Positions 8,765-16,615 of a stretch of DNA of 27,940 nucleotides are shown here, in pieces. Position 1 is the first letter of the stretch. Every line of letters starts with the position of its first letter. Location of the stretch: NCBI GenBank assembly GCA_964561095.1, contig CAZLNV010000010.1:1-27940 (forward strand), in the 5' to 3' direction. The notes beneath the pieces were generated by a model that searched no databases, had not been told where the DNA came from, and saw only the letters and a program-made list of their open reading frames with translations. The translations under genes and the position numbers were made by a program. The DNA is from CAZLNV01 sp964561095. Lineage in GTDB: Bacteria > Bacillota_I > Bacilli_A > RF39 > UBA660.

Positions 8765-9386
8765 GAGAATCATAAAAATAGCTTCTTATGTTGAACCTTA
8801 TGATAAAGTGATTGACGTAGGATGTGATATGGCCTTATTAGGAGAATATTTAGCAAAAAAAAATATTTTTTCTGTCTCTTCTGATATTAGAAGAAATATT
8901 ATTGAAAACGCATCAAAAAGAATTGAAAAATTAGAATTAAATAAATATATAAAATTTATTGTTACAGATGGACTTGATAATACAGAAAGTGAAGAATTTG
9001 ACACTGTAGTTTTATCTGGTATGGGAACATACACTATATTGAAAATATTAGAAAGAAGCATAAAAAAATATAAAAAAATTATTATTATTTCTAATAATAA
9101 TCACGATATTTTACGAGTTAAAATGTTAGAACTTGGATATTGTATAAAAGAAGAAGAAATAATTTTTGATAAAAATAAATTTTATAATTTAATACTATTT
9201 ATTCCCGGTAAATCTGTTTATACAACTGAGGAAATAATTATCGGTAAAAATCATAAAAATATAGAACTATTAAATAAAAAATTATTAATTGACTTAAAAA
9301 AATATAAAAAAATTTATAAAAAAAATAAAGATAATTATATAAAAGAGAATATCAATATTATTGAAAAAAGGTTAGGGAGTCATTAG
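8757..9386 (+). CDS. trmK: TrmK-type tRNA (adenine22-N1)-methyltransferase
   Basis: Class I SAM-dependent methyltransferase expected to make m1A22 in tRNA, 209 residues. It shows the SAM site VIDVGCDMALLGEYL near residue 20, an acidic second strand (SSDI), and the SGMGT motif matching the family's GMGG. The C-terminal helical part is short and almost entirely Lys/Ile/Asn. Bacillus TrmK has DHAYL where this has DMALL, so it is a divergent member, but the position directly after sigA is the conserved one. The start is TTG at 8757 within GAATAA of rpoD, with AAAGGA at 8743-8748 upstream; no ATG fits better. Confidence 0.82.
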   Translation: MNKRIIKIASYVEPYDKVIDVGCDMALLGEYLAKKNIFSVSSDIRRNIIENASKRIEKLELNKYIKFIVTDGLDNTESEEFDTVVLSGMGTYTILKILERSIKKYKKIIIISNNNHDILRVKMLELGYCIKEEEIIFDKNKFYNLILFIPGKSVYTTEEIIIGKNHKNIELLNKKLLIDLKKYKKIYKKNKDNYIKENINIIEKRLGSH

Positions 9387-9642
9387 AAGAATTTCTATTA
9401 TTATTTATAATAGAATTTTTTTTATTTATTTTTATAGGTCTTGATTCTTTTATGTCATCTATTATAGGTTCTTTTGCTTTACTTTTATTAAATGTTTTTG
9501 TGATTGTCCCTATTGTAGGCTTTATTTCTTTATACATAGGTATTGCTTTATTAACAAAGTTAAGAGTTTTACTTGCAGTATTCAAAATTTTATTTAAATT
9601 AAGTCCTTTTAAAGCACTAAATATAGAAGAAGAATCATTCAT
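9358..9642 (-). CDS. YqfQ-like small protein
   Basis: A 94-residue protein. Its middle (LNKILNTASKTLNFVNKAIP, then YKEIKPTIGTITKTFN) resembles YqfQ/VrrA-family proteins of Firmicutes, which are often encoded near sigA and trmK in Bacillus; the function is not known in detail. The C-terminal ~30 residues are low-complexity Asn/Ser/Lys, partly because they encode the trmK terminator hairpin. The start is ATG at 9642 with a good AGGTGG ribosome site at 9648-9653. Its 3' end overlaps the end of trmK by 29 bases on the opposite strand. The competing plus-strand frame over the same bases is considered a shadow. Confidence 0.65.
   Translation of the reverse strand: MNDSSSIFSALKGLNLNKILNTASKTLNFVNKAIPMYKEIKPTIGTITKTFNKSKAKEPIIDDIKESRPIKINKKNSIINNNRNSSNDSLTFFQ
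9393..9423 (+). terminator. trmK terminator inside a convergent gene
   Basis: Stem TTCTATTAT (9393-9401) with ATAATAGAA (9407-9415), 5-base loop, then eight T. It ends the dnaG-rpoD-trmK transcript and lies within the 3' coding part of the minus-strand gene 9358-9642. Confidence 0.75.
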
Positions 9643-9673
9643 AAAAAACCACCTATTATATATTACACAAAAT

Positions 9674-9703
9674 AAAAATAAAGTTTCTCAAATCTTTATT
9701 TTT
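9674..9703 (-). terminator. Hairpin between the two minus-strand small genes
   Basis: Stem AAAAATAAAG/CTTTATTTTT with a 10-base loop and T-runs on both strands. It lies after the stop of the gene 9731-10033 and before the YqfQ-like gene, so it probably terminates the former. It is all A/T apart from one pair, so of modest strength. Confidence 0.5.
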
Positions 9704-9730
9704 TTTATTATACAAGTCTTAAAAAAAACA

Positions 9731-10033
9731 TTAACATACTTTTTTTGTTTCTAATATTTTTTTTCTAGACATACTTTGCGGCAAATCAATTCCTAAATGA
9801 GTATTTAAATCTTTTAAACTTGCCAAGTTAACAAAGGTATCTCCAACTTTGCATCTATGTTTCGTTTTGTATATTTTTCCTGTTTCAATATCCACAAATG
9901 TTTTATCTTTTAATAAGTATAAATATGCATCATATTTGGCAACGTTAACTTGTAAATTAATTAATTTATTAAATAGCCATTCTTTTTTGCATATGGTTTC
10001 GATATTAGCAACATAAACAAAATTTAAGTCCAT
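9731..10033 (-). CDS. Unrecognised small protein (100 aa)
   Basis: Probably a real gene: the ATG at 10033 has a near-perfect AGGAGG ribosome site and a well-spaced promoter upstream (10050-10078). The product is soluble, mixed alpha/beta in appearance and basic, with no signal peptide or membrane segment. It contains two Cys in the first and middle parts (CKKEW, HRCKVGDTF) and a Cys as the last residue. A central stretch reads FVDIETGKIYKTKHRCKVGD, which looks like a beta-hairpin-rich element. No family is recognised. It is transcribed divergently from the pilC-like gene with overlapping promoters, which could link the two, but no function can be stated. Confidence 0.7.
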   Translation of the reverse strand: MDLNFVYVANIETICKKEWLFNKLINLQVNVAKYDAYLYLLKDKTFVDIETGKIYKTKHRCKVGDTFVNLASLKDLNTHLGIDLPQSMSRKKILETKKVC

Positions 10034-10049
10034 TCAACCTCCTATAAAT

Positions 10050-10078
10050 ATTATAATATGTAATTTTTTCTTTTACAA
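10050..10078 (-). promoter_or_regulatory. Promoter of the 9731-10033 gene
   Basis: On the minus strand, TTGTAA (plus 10073-10078), spacer of exactly 17, then TATAAT (plus 10050-10055), placed ~17 bases before the ATG at 10033 with AGGAGG between. Good sigma-A match. Confidence 0.75.
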
Positions 10079-10099
10079 TAAATAAATTTATGTTATAAT
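10072..10099 (+). promoter_or_regulatory. Promoter of pilC-pilD
   Basis: TTTACA (10072-10077), spacer 16, TATAAT (10094-10099) preceded by TG at the extended -10 position. Its -35 bases are the same ones that form the -35 of the divergent minus-strand promoter, so the two promoters should compete for polymerase. Confidence 0.7.
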
Positions 10100-10132
10100 T
10101 TTTATATATAGAATAAAGAGGAGGAATTAAAT

Positions 10133-11893
10133 ATGTCTAGAAGAAATAAAAAGAGCATATTTAGTTTTGTGTTATCTTTTTTTAAGGGAATATTTGTAGA
10201 AATATATGCCTTGATTTATTGTTCAGCTTTAGGATTATTTAAATGTTTTGATCTAATATTGACTTCAATATTTACTGTATTTAGCCCACTATACTATGTG
10301 ATAACTTTTAGCGTAAAATATATATTTAAATTTATTAAACTTTTATTGTGGGATAGTTTTATTGTAGAAATCTATGAGATATTTAGATCTTTTTTTCAAG
10401 GAGTTTATTATACAATAAAATTTGTAATTTATGATATTCCAAATTCAATTATTAAATTTATTGTAAGTATTATTAAAAAAATATATAAAAGATCTAAAGG
10501 CACGCTTGAATTAATTTCTCAAATTTTTAAAGATTTACCTCAAAAAGTTAAGACTTATTTTATAGATAAAGCTGATAATTTATCAATGGTCAAATATTAT
10601 AGAAATAAGAGGGAAAGAGCCTTAGAAGTCTTGTCTATCGATAAAACTGGGGAAGAGTCTAAAAGGAGCGAAGTAAAACATGCATATCAATATTTAGTAA
10701 GAAATAAAGAAGGAAAACTTATTAAAGGTTATTTTATGGCTTTATCAAAACTAGATACGCATTCATATTTACTAGATGAAGGGTTTGAAGTATACGAAAT
10801 AAAAACAAATGCTTGGATAGATTTTATTCATGGAGATTCATTTTTTGGAAAAAAGAGAATGAGAACAAAAGATTTGATATTTTGGCTTGCTCAATTATCC
10901 ACTTATATTAAAAGTGGTGTTACATTAACTGAAGCTGTAAAAATTTTGGCAAAGCAAAATAAAAATAGGGCATACAAAAAAGCATTTGATTCTATGATTT
11001 ATGAATTAACTATGGGTGAAAGTTTTTCTGAGTCATTAAGAAAGCAAGGAAATATGTTCCCTGCATTACTTGTTAACATGGTAAAAGCGTCCGAAAAAAT
11101 GGGAGATATAGAGAGTACTCTTGATGAAATGAGTTTATACTATGATGAGATTGAAAAAAATAGAAAAGCAATAATAGGCGCTATGACATACCCGGCTATC
11201 ATATTCGTATTTGCTATAGGTGTAATAATATTTATTATGGCATTTATTATTCCTCAGTTTGTAGATGTATATAGTAGTTTGTCAATTGAACTTAATCCAT
11301 TTACTCAATTTATTATAGACGCGTCAAATTATTTAGTAGAAAAATGGAGATATCTTGTTTTAGGAATAATCGGTATAATTTTGATTTTTAAAGTTTTATT
11401 TGATAAAGTAAAAACATTTAAAACTGCCATTCAATATTTTCTTATGCATTTGCCGGTAATAGGAAACGTTATTATTTATAATGAGATGACCATGTTTTCT
11501 AAAACTTTTGCAGCTTTAAATAGAAATAATGTATTATTAACAGAAAGTATTGATATTTTAAGTAAAATAACTAATAATGAAATATATAAAATGATTATGT
11601 TCGATACAATTTCCAATCTGTTAAGGGGAGATAAAATGAGTGAATCATTCAAAAATAATTGGGCCGTTCCAGAACTTGCTTATTATATGATTTCTACTGG
11701 TGAATCAACTGGTGAATTATCAGAAATGTTAGACAGAGTGGCCGATTATTATCAAACTCAGCAAAAAATGACTTCGGATCAGTTAAAGACATTTATAGAA
11801 CCTATAATGATAGCATTTTTGGCTGTAATAGTAGGTGGAATTATAATGGCAATAATTATTCCAATATTCCAAGTATATAACGCAATGAGGTAG
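10133..11893 (+). CDS. pilC: PilC/GspF-family platform protein with extra N-terminal domain
   Basis: Inner-membrane platform of a type IV pilus, competence pseudopilus or type II secretion-like machine. From about residue 185 it is a normal PilC: the N-terminal element YLVRNKEGKLIKGYFMALSK, a first T2SSF domain (about 246-370) with KASEKMGDIESTL, and a second (about 450-575) with STGESTGELSEML, each followed by a strong membrane helix. The first ~115 residues are an added hydrophobic, aromatic-rich part with several possible membrane or amphipathic helices, then a basic linker (115-185). At 586 residues it is about 180 longer than usual family members of ~400. The start is well supported by AGAGGAGG seven bases before ATG. 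It is followed by pilD after 8 bases. Confidence 0.88.
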   Translation: MSRRNKKSIFSFVLSFFKGIFVEIYALIYCSALGLFKCFDLILTSIFTVFSPLYYVITFSVKYIFKFIKLLLWDSFIVEIYEIFRSFFQGVYYTIKFVIYDIPNSIIKFIVSIIKKIYKRSKGTLELISQIFKDLPQKVKTYFIDKADNLSMVKYYRNKRERALEVLSIDKTGEESKRSEVKHAYQYLVRNKEGKLIKGYFMALSKLDTHSYLLDEGFEVYEIKTNAWIDFIHGDSFFGKKRMRTKDLIFWLAQLSTYIKSGVTLTEAVKILAKQNKNRAYKKAFDSMIYELTMGESFSESLRKQGNMFPALLVNMVKASEKMGDIESTLDEMSLYYDEIEKNRKAIIGAMTYPAIIFVFAIGVIIFIMAFIIPQFVDVYSSLSIELNPFTQFIIDASNYLVEKWRYLVLGIIGIILIFKVLFDKVKTFKTAIQYFLMHLPVIGNVIIYNEMTMFSKTFAALNRNNVLLTESIDILSKITNNEIYKMIMFDTISNLLRGDKMSESFKNNWAVPELAYYMISTGESTGELSEMLDRVADYYQTQQKMTSDQLKTFIEPIMIAFLAVIVGGIIMAIIIPIFQVYNAMR

Positions 11894-11901
11894 GAGGTTT
11901 T

Positions 11902-12690
11902 ATGAATAACACAATTTTGGGAATATTTATAGTATTATTAGGACTTGCGATGGGAAGCTTTTATGCATGTTTGGGTTATAGAATTCCTAACAAAATATCT
12001 ACAGTTAAGGAAAGAAGCTTTTGTCCTAAATGTAAAAAGCAATTAAAATGGTATATGAATATACCAGTATTTTCTTATATATTTTTAGGGGGGAGATGTG
12101 CTTATTGCAAGAAAAAAATTAGTTTAATATATCCAGCTATAGAGATTTCTTCAGCATTTTTATATTTTTTAGCATTTGAATTATATATAAATACAGCTCC
12201 AGTTTATTATCTTAATTTTTTTCTAGCTTTAATTTTAACTAGTGCATTTTTAATTACTAGTGTAAGTGATTTTATCTATTATTATATAAGTGATAGAGTA
12301 GTACTTTGTACAATTGTATTTTCTTTAACGATAAAATATATATTTTTAGGATTTACAGAAACATTATATTCAATTTTAGCAGGTGTGATTTTATTTGCTG
12401 TTATGTTACTAATTAAATTTATTGGAGATAAAATATTTAAGAAGGAGTCTTTAGGTGGTGGGGATATAAAATTAGTTGGAGCAATTGGATGTATTATTGG
12501 AATAGTACCTAGTTTAATATCATTGTTTATTGCTTCTGTATTTGGACTAATATTTGCTTTATTTGCTAAAAGTGATAACAAGTCGGGAATAATTCCTTTT
12601 GGACCATTCCTTTTATTTGCGTCACTTTTATGCCTATATTTTGAAACACCCCTTAATTTTTTTATAGAAAATATTTTAGGACTTATGTAA
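11902..12690 (+). CDS. pilD: Prepilin peptidase (PilD/ComC family)
   Basis: Membrane aspartic protease that cleaves, and in many cases methylates, type IV prepilins and pseudopilins. 262 residues with about seven to eight membrane segments. It has the N-terminal cytosolic zinc module with C41, C44, C66 and C69 (CPKC, CAYC), and the two catalytic aspartates appear as D123 (SDFIYYYIS) and D188 in GGGDIK. GGAGG precedes the ATG. It is co-transcribed with pilC and followed by a terminator. No prepilin, ATPase or other pilus gene is in the window, so the substrates must be encoded elsewhere. Confidence 0.93.
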   Translation: MNNTILGIFIVLLGLAMGSFYACLGYRIPNKISTVKERSFCPKCKKQLKWYMNIPVFSYIFLGGRCAYCKKKISLIYPAIEISSAFLYFLAFELYINTAPVYYLNFFLALILTSAFLITSVSDFIYYYISDRVVLCTIVFSLTIKYIFLGFTETLYSILAGVILFAVMLLIKFIGDKIFKKESLGGGDIKLVGAIGCIIGIVPSLISLFIASVFGLIFALFAKSDNKSGIIPFGPFLLFASLLCLYFETPLNFFIENILGLM

Positions 12691-12705
12691 AACAAATTAT
12701 ATTAT

Positions 12706-12741
12706 AAAAACTTTAAAACATTATAAATTTAAAGTTTTTTT
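12706..12741 (+). terminator. pilC-pilD terminator
   Basis: 12-bp stem AAAAACTTTAAA (12706-12717) with TTTAAAGTTTTT (12728-12739), 10-base loop, and T-run to 12741. A-rich on the 5' side, so it may also work on the other strand. Confidence 0.75.
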
Positions 12742-12795
12742 ATTGCATCAAATTTTATTTTAAAATATATATTTATATTTTAATAATATTTTTTT

Positions 12796-12804
12796 TGGTA
12801 TAAT
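12796..12804 (+). promoter_or_regulatory. Extended -10 promoter for polA
   Basis: TGGTATAAT, an extended -10 with TATAAT at 12799-12804, stands just after the pilD terminator and 17 bases before the polA ATG. The -35 position (TATTTT) is weak, as is common with an extended -10. Confidence 0.55.
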
Positions 12805-12821
12805 AAATATAAGGAGCAATT

Positions 12822-15386
12822 ATGAAAAGAGCAATTTTAATAGATGGAAATAATTTACTATTTAGAAGTTATTATGCAACCGCATATAGTGGGAATATGA
12901 TGAAAAATTCCAAGGGTTTTCCAACAAATGCTATATATGGCTTTGTAAATATGATTAACAAAATTATTAAAGAAGAAAATCCTGTGTACATAATGGTGGC
13001 TTTTGATAAAGGTAAAAATTTTAGACACAAATTATATGATAATTATAAAGCGGGAAGAATTGAAACTCCAAAGGAATTATTAAGTCAATTTCCTATAGCC
13101 AAAGAAATATTGGATTATATGGGAATTACACATTTAGAAATAGATGATTATGAAGCAGATGATATAATTGGAACTTTTGCTCGCATGGCTGATGAGGATA
13201 AGATGTATGATGCAACCATTATAAGTAGTGATAAAGACTTATTGCAGTTAATAAGTAGTGATGTAGATGTCAAACTTTTAAAACAAAAAGATTATATACA
13301 ATACAATACAACTACTTTTAAAAGAGATTATGGTTTTGAACCAATTTATATGGTTGATTTAAAAGCTTTAGAAGGAGATAAATCTGATAACATTCCTGGT
13401 GTTAAAGGTATTGGCGAAAAGACAGCTATTACTTTAATAAGCGAGTATAAAACAATTGAAAATTTATATTGCCACATAGAAGAAATAAAAGGAAAATTAA
13501 AAGATAAATTATTGTTGGATAAAGAAAATGCCTTTTTTTCAAAAAAGTTGGCAACTATTTATAAAGATATAAACTTTAATATAAAATTTGAAGATTTAAA
13601 AAAATGTTCAGAAAATAAAGAAAAATTATTGGACTTGTATAAAGAATTAGAATTTTATTCTCTAATTAAAAATAAAGATGAAAAAAAAGAATTTCAAAAA
13701 ATTGAAGTAAGTAATAATGAATCTTTAAAAATAAGTAAAGAATTTTCATTTTATCTTGAACTCGATGGTGAAAATTATCATGCTTCAAATATTATTGGTA
13801 TGGGAATATATGATGGAGTAAATAGTTATTATTTAACAGAAGATGATATAATAAAAAATAAGGATATTTTTATTCAAAAAGCATTTTCATATGATATTAA
13901 AAAATCAATAGTTGCTTTAAACAAATTAAAAATAGATATTGATTATACATTTGACACGATGATTGCTGCTTATATATTAGAATTAAATGTACGAGATGAC
14001 ATCGCATACTTAGCTAATCAAGATGGATATAATGTGGCGTTCTATGAAAATATTGTTTCAAAGAAGAAACAGATGAGTGATGAAGAAATAAGAACTTCTA
14101 TTATTTTAAAAGCAAAATACATTTATGAAAGTAAAGAAAAATATAAACAATTATTAATTGACAATGAATTAAATAATTTATATGAAGAAATTGAACTCCC
14201 ATTAATTAGAGTACTTTCAAAAATGGAAATTGATGGTGTTTGTTTCGATAAATGTAAAATAGAAGAATTAAAAAGTGAAATAGAAATAAAAATAGAAAAA
14301 ATATCAAATGAAATATATAATATGGCTGGAGTTGTATTTAATATTGCTTCTCCAAAACAATTAAGTGAAGTTTTATATAATAAGTTGAACATTCTTCCGG
14401 TAAAGAAAGGCAAAAAAGAAGTTTCTACTTCACACTTGGTCTTAACTAAATTAGTTGGAGTTCATCCGATAATTGAAAAAATATTGGAATATAGAAATTC
14501 AAATAAAATATATACAACTTACTTAGATAATTTATCAAATTATGTAATGAATGACGGCAAAATACATACTATATTTAAGCAGAATGTTGCCAGAACTGGT
14601 AGATTAAGTTCTGCAGAACCAAATTTGCAAAATATTCCAGTAAGAAGTGAAGAGGGAAGAAAAATTAGAAAAGCTTTTATACCAAGTTCTGATAGTGTCA
14701 TATTATCTGCAGATTATTCACAAATAGAACTTAGAATTTTAGCACATATTTCTAGTTGTGAGAATTTAATAGAAGCATTCAATGAAAAAGAAGACATACA
14801 TACAATTGTGGCATCTGATATTTTTGGAGTGGATCCCAAGGCTGTTACTAAGAATATGAGAAGAACAGCAAAGGCTGTAATATTTGGTATTGTTTATGGT
14901 ATAAGTGGGTATGGTCTTGGAGATAATTTGGATATCCCTGTATATGAAGCAAAAAAGTTTATTGATAAATATTTAACTTTATATCCAGGCGTAAAACAAT
15001 ATATGAATGATATAGTAATTGAAGCAAAAGAAAAAGGTTATGTTAGAACATTAATGAATAGAAAAAGAACTATTGAGGAATTAAATAATACAAATTATAT
15101 GATAAGAGCATCTGGGGAAAGAATAGCTCTTAATACCCCAATACAAGGCACAAGCGCTGATATTATAAAAAAAGCAATGATAGATATATATAAAAGTTTT
15201 AAAGAAAATAATATAAAAAGTAAGATGATACTGCAAGTTCACGATGAATTAATATTTGACACATTAAAAAGTGAAATAAAAAAAGTTAGTAAGATTGTTG
15301 AAGATGTAATGGAAGGAACTTATAAATTAAAAGTACCATTAAAAGTAGAAATCGACTATGGAGATAATTGGTATGATGCAAAATAA
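12822..15386 (+). CDS. polA: DNA polymerase I
   Basis: Repair and Okazaki-fragment polymerase, 854 residues. The N-terminal 5' nuclease domain (1-290) shows D8, EADD at 111-114, SSDKDL at 135-140 and the helix-hairpin-helix GVKGIGEKTA. The middle domain has lost the DxE of the 3'-5' exonuclease (the corresponding strand reads FYLELDGE), as in Bacillus enzymes, so no proofreading is expected. The polymerase domain has motif A ADYSQIELR with D631, the O-helix RRTAKA with K684, and motif C QVHDE with D808. One oddity is I687 directly before F688 in the O-helix, where the family nearly always has Asn. Ribosome site AAGGAG precedes ATG. It has its own promoter and terminator. Confidence 0.97.
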   Translation: MKRAILIDGNNLLFRSYYATAYSGNMMKNSKGFPTNAIYGFVNMINKIIKEENPVYIMVAFDKGKNFRHKLYDNYKAGRIETPKELLSQFPIAKEILDYMGITHLEIDDYEADDIIGTFARMADEDKMYDATIISSDKDLLQLISSDVDVKLLKQKDYIQYNTTTFKRDYGFEPIYMVDLKALEGDKSDNIPGVKGIGEKTAITLISEYKTIENLYCHIEEIKGKLKDKLLLDKENAFFSKKLATIYKDINFNIKFEDLKKCSENKEKLLDLYKELEFYSLIKNKDEKKEFQKIEVSNNESLKISKEFSFYLELDGENYHASNIIGMGIYDGVNSYYLTEDDIIKNKDIFIQKAFSYDIKKSIVALNKLKIDIDYTFDTMIAAYILELNVRDDIAYLANQDGYNVAFYENIVSKKKQMSDEEIRTSIILKAKYIYESKEKYKQLLIDNELNNLYEEIELPLIRVLSKMEIDGVCFDKCKIEELKSEIEIKIEKISNEIYNMAGVVFNIASPKQLSEVLYNKLNILPVKKGKKEVSTSHLVLTKLVGVHPIIEKILEYRNSNKIYTTYLDNLSNYVMNDGKIHTIFKQNVARTGRLSSAEPNLQNIPVRSEEGRKIRKAFIPSSDSVILSADYSQIELRILAHISSCENLIEAFNEKEDIHTIVASDIFGVDPKAVTKNMRRTAKAVIFGIVYGISGYGLGDNLDIPVYEAKKFIDKYLTLYPGVKQYMNDIVIEAKEKGYVRTLMNRKRTIEELNNTNYMIRASGERIALNTPIQGTSADIIKKAMIDIYKSFKENNIKSKMILQVHDELIFDTLKSEIKKVSKIVEDVMEGTYKLKVPLKVEIDYGDNWYDAK

Positions 15387-15420
15387 AATGTAATTATTTA
15401 TTTATAATTACATTTTTTTT
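15385..15420. terminator. Shared terminator between polA and tmcAL
   Basis: 13-bp stem AAAATGTAATTAT (15385-15397) with its complement (15404-15416), 6-base loop, T-run to 15420 on the plus strand and a T-rich tail on the minus strand. It starts within the polA stop and includes the stop and last codons of tmcAL, so it probably ends both transcripts. Confidence 0.8.
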
Positions 15421-16512
15421 ATATTCTTTATCTACTAATTCTACATCACTTGTAATTATTGAATATATTTTTGTAGAAGTTAATTCATAATTAGAAACTT
15501 TATATTCTTTTTTATAATTATAAATTATTGGATAATTAATATTTTTCTTAATACTATTTAGATATTGTCTACCAATAGTATTAAATCCTAATATTTTAAG
15601 ATACTCTATATTTTTTATCTCTGCAGCGTCATCCTTATTTAATCCAACAAGGATGTGGTTTAGCATCCTACTAATTCTATTGTAAGTATATCTTTTAGAT
15701 TTAATCATTTTGATGCATTCATCTATATTACTACATTTGAGTATTATATTATTAATTTTATTATCAAGACCTTCATCAACATCTAAATAATTAGCTATGC
15801 TGTTTGCTTCAGTTATTACTTTATATTTAAGCAATTCAAGATACTTACTAAAATTAATATTTTTATTTCTTAATATTTGATAAGTACAAGTAGGCACATA
15901 CTTTTTAATGTCTATATCTTTATAATACTTATCTCTAATATTTAATGCACTAACTATATTTTCATCTAATAAATTGTCATGGTAATTATTTGTCCTTTTA
16001 ATTGATACAGGGTTTATATTATAATTATTTTTGATAATTTCTTTTATATAGGATAAAGCCAATATATCATTAGGAGAATTAATCGTATTGTTTGTCTCAG
16101 CTAAAATTCTTGGATAATTAAATCCTTTTTTGGTAAACTTTTTTTCGTATTTATGCTCTAAAGAATTAAAAGCTAAGTTTTTCAATATACTAATATCATT
16201 AATCTCACTTCCAAATACTAATGTATCAATTTTAAATTCATTTAATATTTGTAAAGAAGCATGGGCAAATATATCGGCTGATTGAGTAGTGAAAAAGTAG
16301 GGTAGTTCAATAACTAAATCTATATTATTTTTAAGAGCAATTGAGGTTTTATCCCATTTATTTAAAACAGATATTTCACCTCTTTGACAAAAGCAAGTAG
16401 ATAAAACACAAATAATTAAAGAATCTGGGTATAATTCTTTAATTGTTTCAATTTGATATAAATGTCCATTATGGAAAGGGTTATATTCCACAATTAATCC
16501 AATAATATTCAT
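15394..16512 (-). CDS. tmcAL: tRNA(Met) cytidine acetate ligase TmcAL
   Basis: Firmicutes enzyme that uses ATP and acetate to form N4-acetylcytidine at the wobble base of elongator tRNA-Met (Bacillus YlbM/TmcAL). The N-terminal nucleotidyltransferase signature is clear: GLIVEYNPFHNGH with HNGH at 14-17, then FCQRGE and FGSEI; a helical C-terminal half follows. I choose ATG at 16512, with AGGAGA four bases upstream, giving 372 residues; the longer frame to 16542 would put ten non-conserved residues before the family start. Convergent with polA, with the stop 7 bases from the polA stop. Confidence 0.9.
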   Translation of the reverse strand: MNIIGLIVEYNPFHNGHLYQIETIKELYPDSLIICVLSTCFCQRGEISVLNKWDKTSIALKNNIDLVIELPYFFTTQSADIFAHASLQILNEFKIDTLVFGSEINDISILKNLAFNSLEHKYEKKFTKKGFNYPRILAETNNTINSPNDILALSYIKEIIKNNYNINPVSIKRTNNYHDNLLDENIVSALNIRDKYYKDIDIKKYVPTCTYQILRNKNINFSKYLELLKYKVITEANSIANYLDVDEGLDNKINNIILKCSNIDECIKMIKSKRYTYNRISRMLNHILVGLNKDDAAEIKNIEYLKILGFNTIGRQYLNSIKKNINYPIIYNYKKEYKVSNYELTSTKIYSIITSDVELVDKEYKKNVIINK

Positions 16513-16528
16513 AGTTTCTCCTAGACAT

Positions 16529-16534
16529 ATTTTA
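16529..16534 (-). promoter_or_regulatory. Possible extended -10 for tmcAL
   Basis: The minus strand reads TGATAAAAT, with TAAAAT at plus 16529-16534, about 16 bases before the tmcAL ATG. The -35 (TTAAAT at 17-base spacing) is weak. Confidence 0.3.
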
Positions 16535-16588
16535 TCATACAAATATGTAAAATTTAACTAATAATATATTTTAATTAAAATTGGTTAA

Positions 16589-16597
16589 TGCTATAAT
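16589..16597 (+). promoter_or_regulatory. Possible extended -10 for transketolase
   Basis: TGCTATAAT, with TATAAT at 16592-16597. The start point would fall next to the ribosome site, leaving a very short leader; the -35 (TTTTAA) is weak. Confidence 0.4.
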
Positions 16598-16615
16598 CTA
16601 ATTAAGGTGGTATCT

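Noticed and set aside
9643..9660. TATAAT-like sequence as promoter for the YqfQ-like gene
   Set aside because: The transcription start would fall within the ribosome site and no -35 is seen at the right distance.
9452..9754. Plus-strand 100-codon hydrophobic frame over the YqfQ-like gene
   Set aside because: No ribosome site. Its hydrophobicity is the expected reverse reading of an Ile/Lys/Asn-rich minus-strand gene that has a good AGGTGG site and family resemblance.
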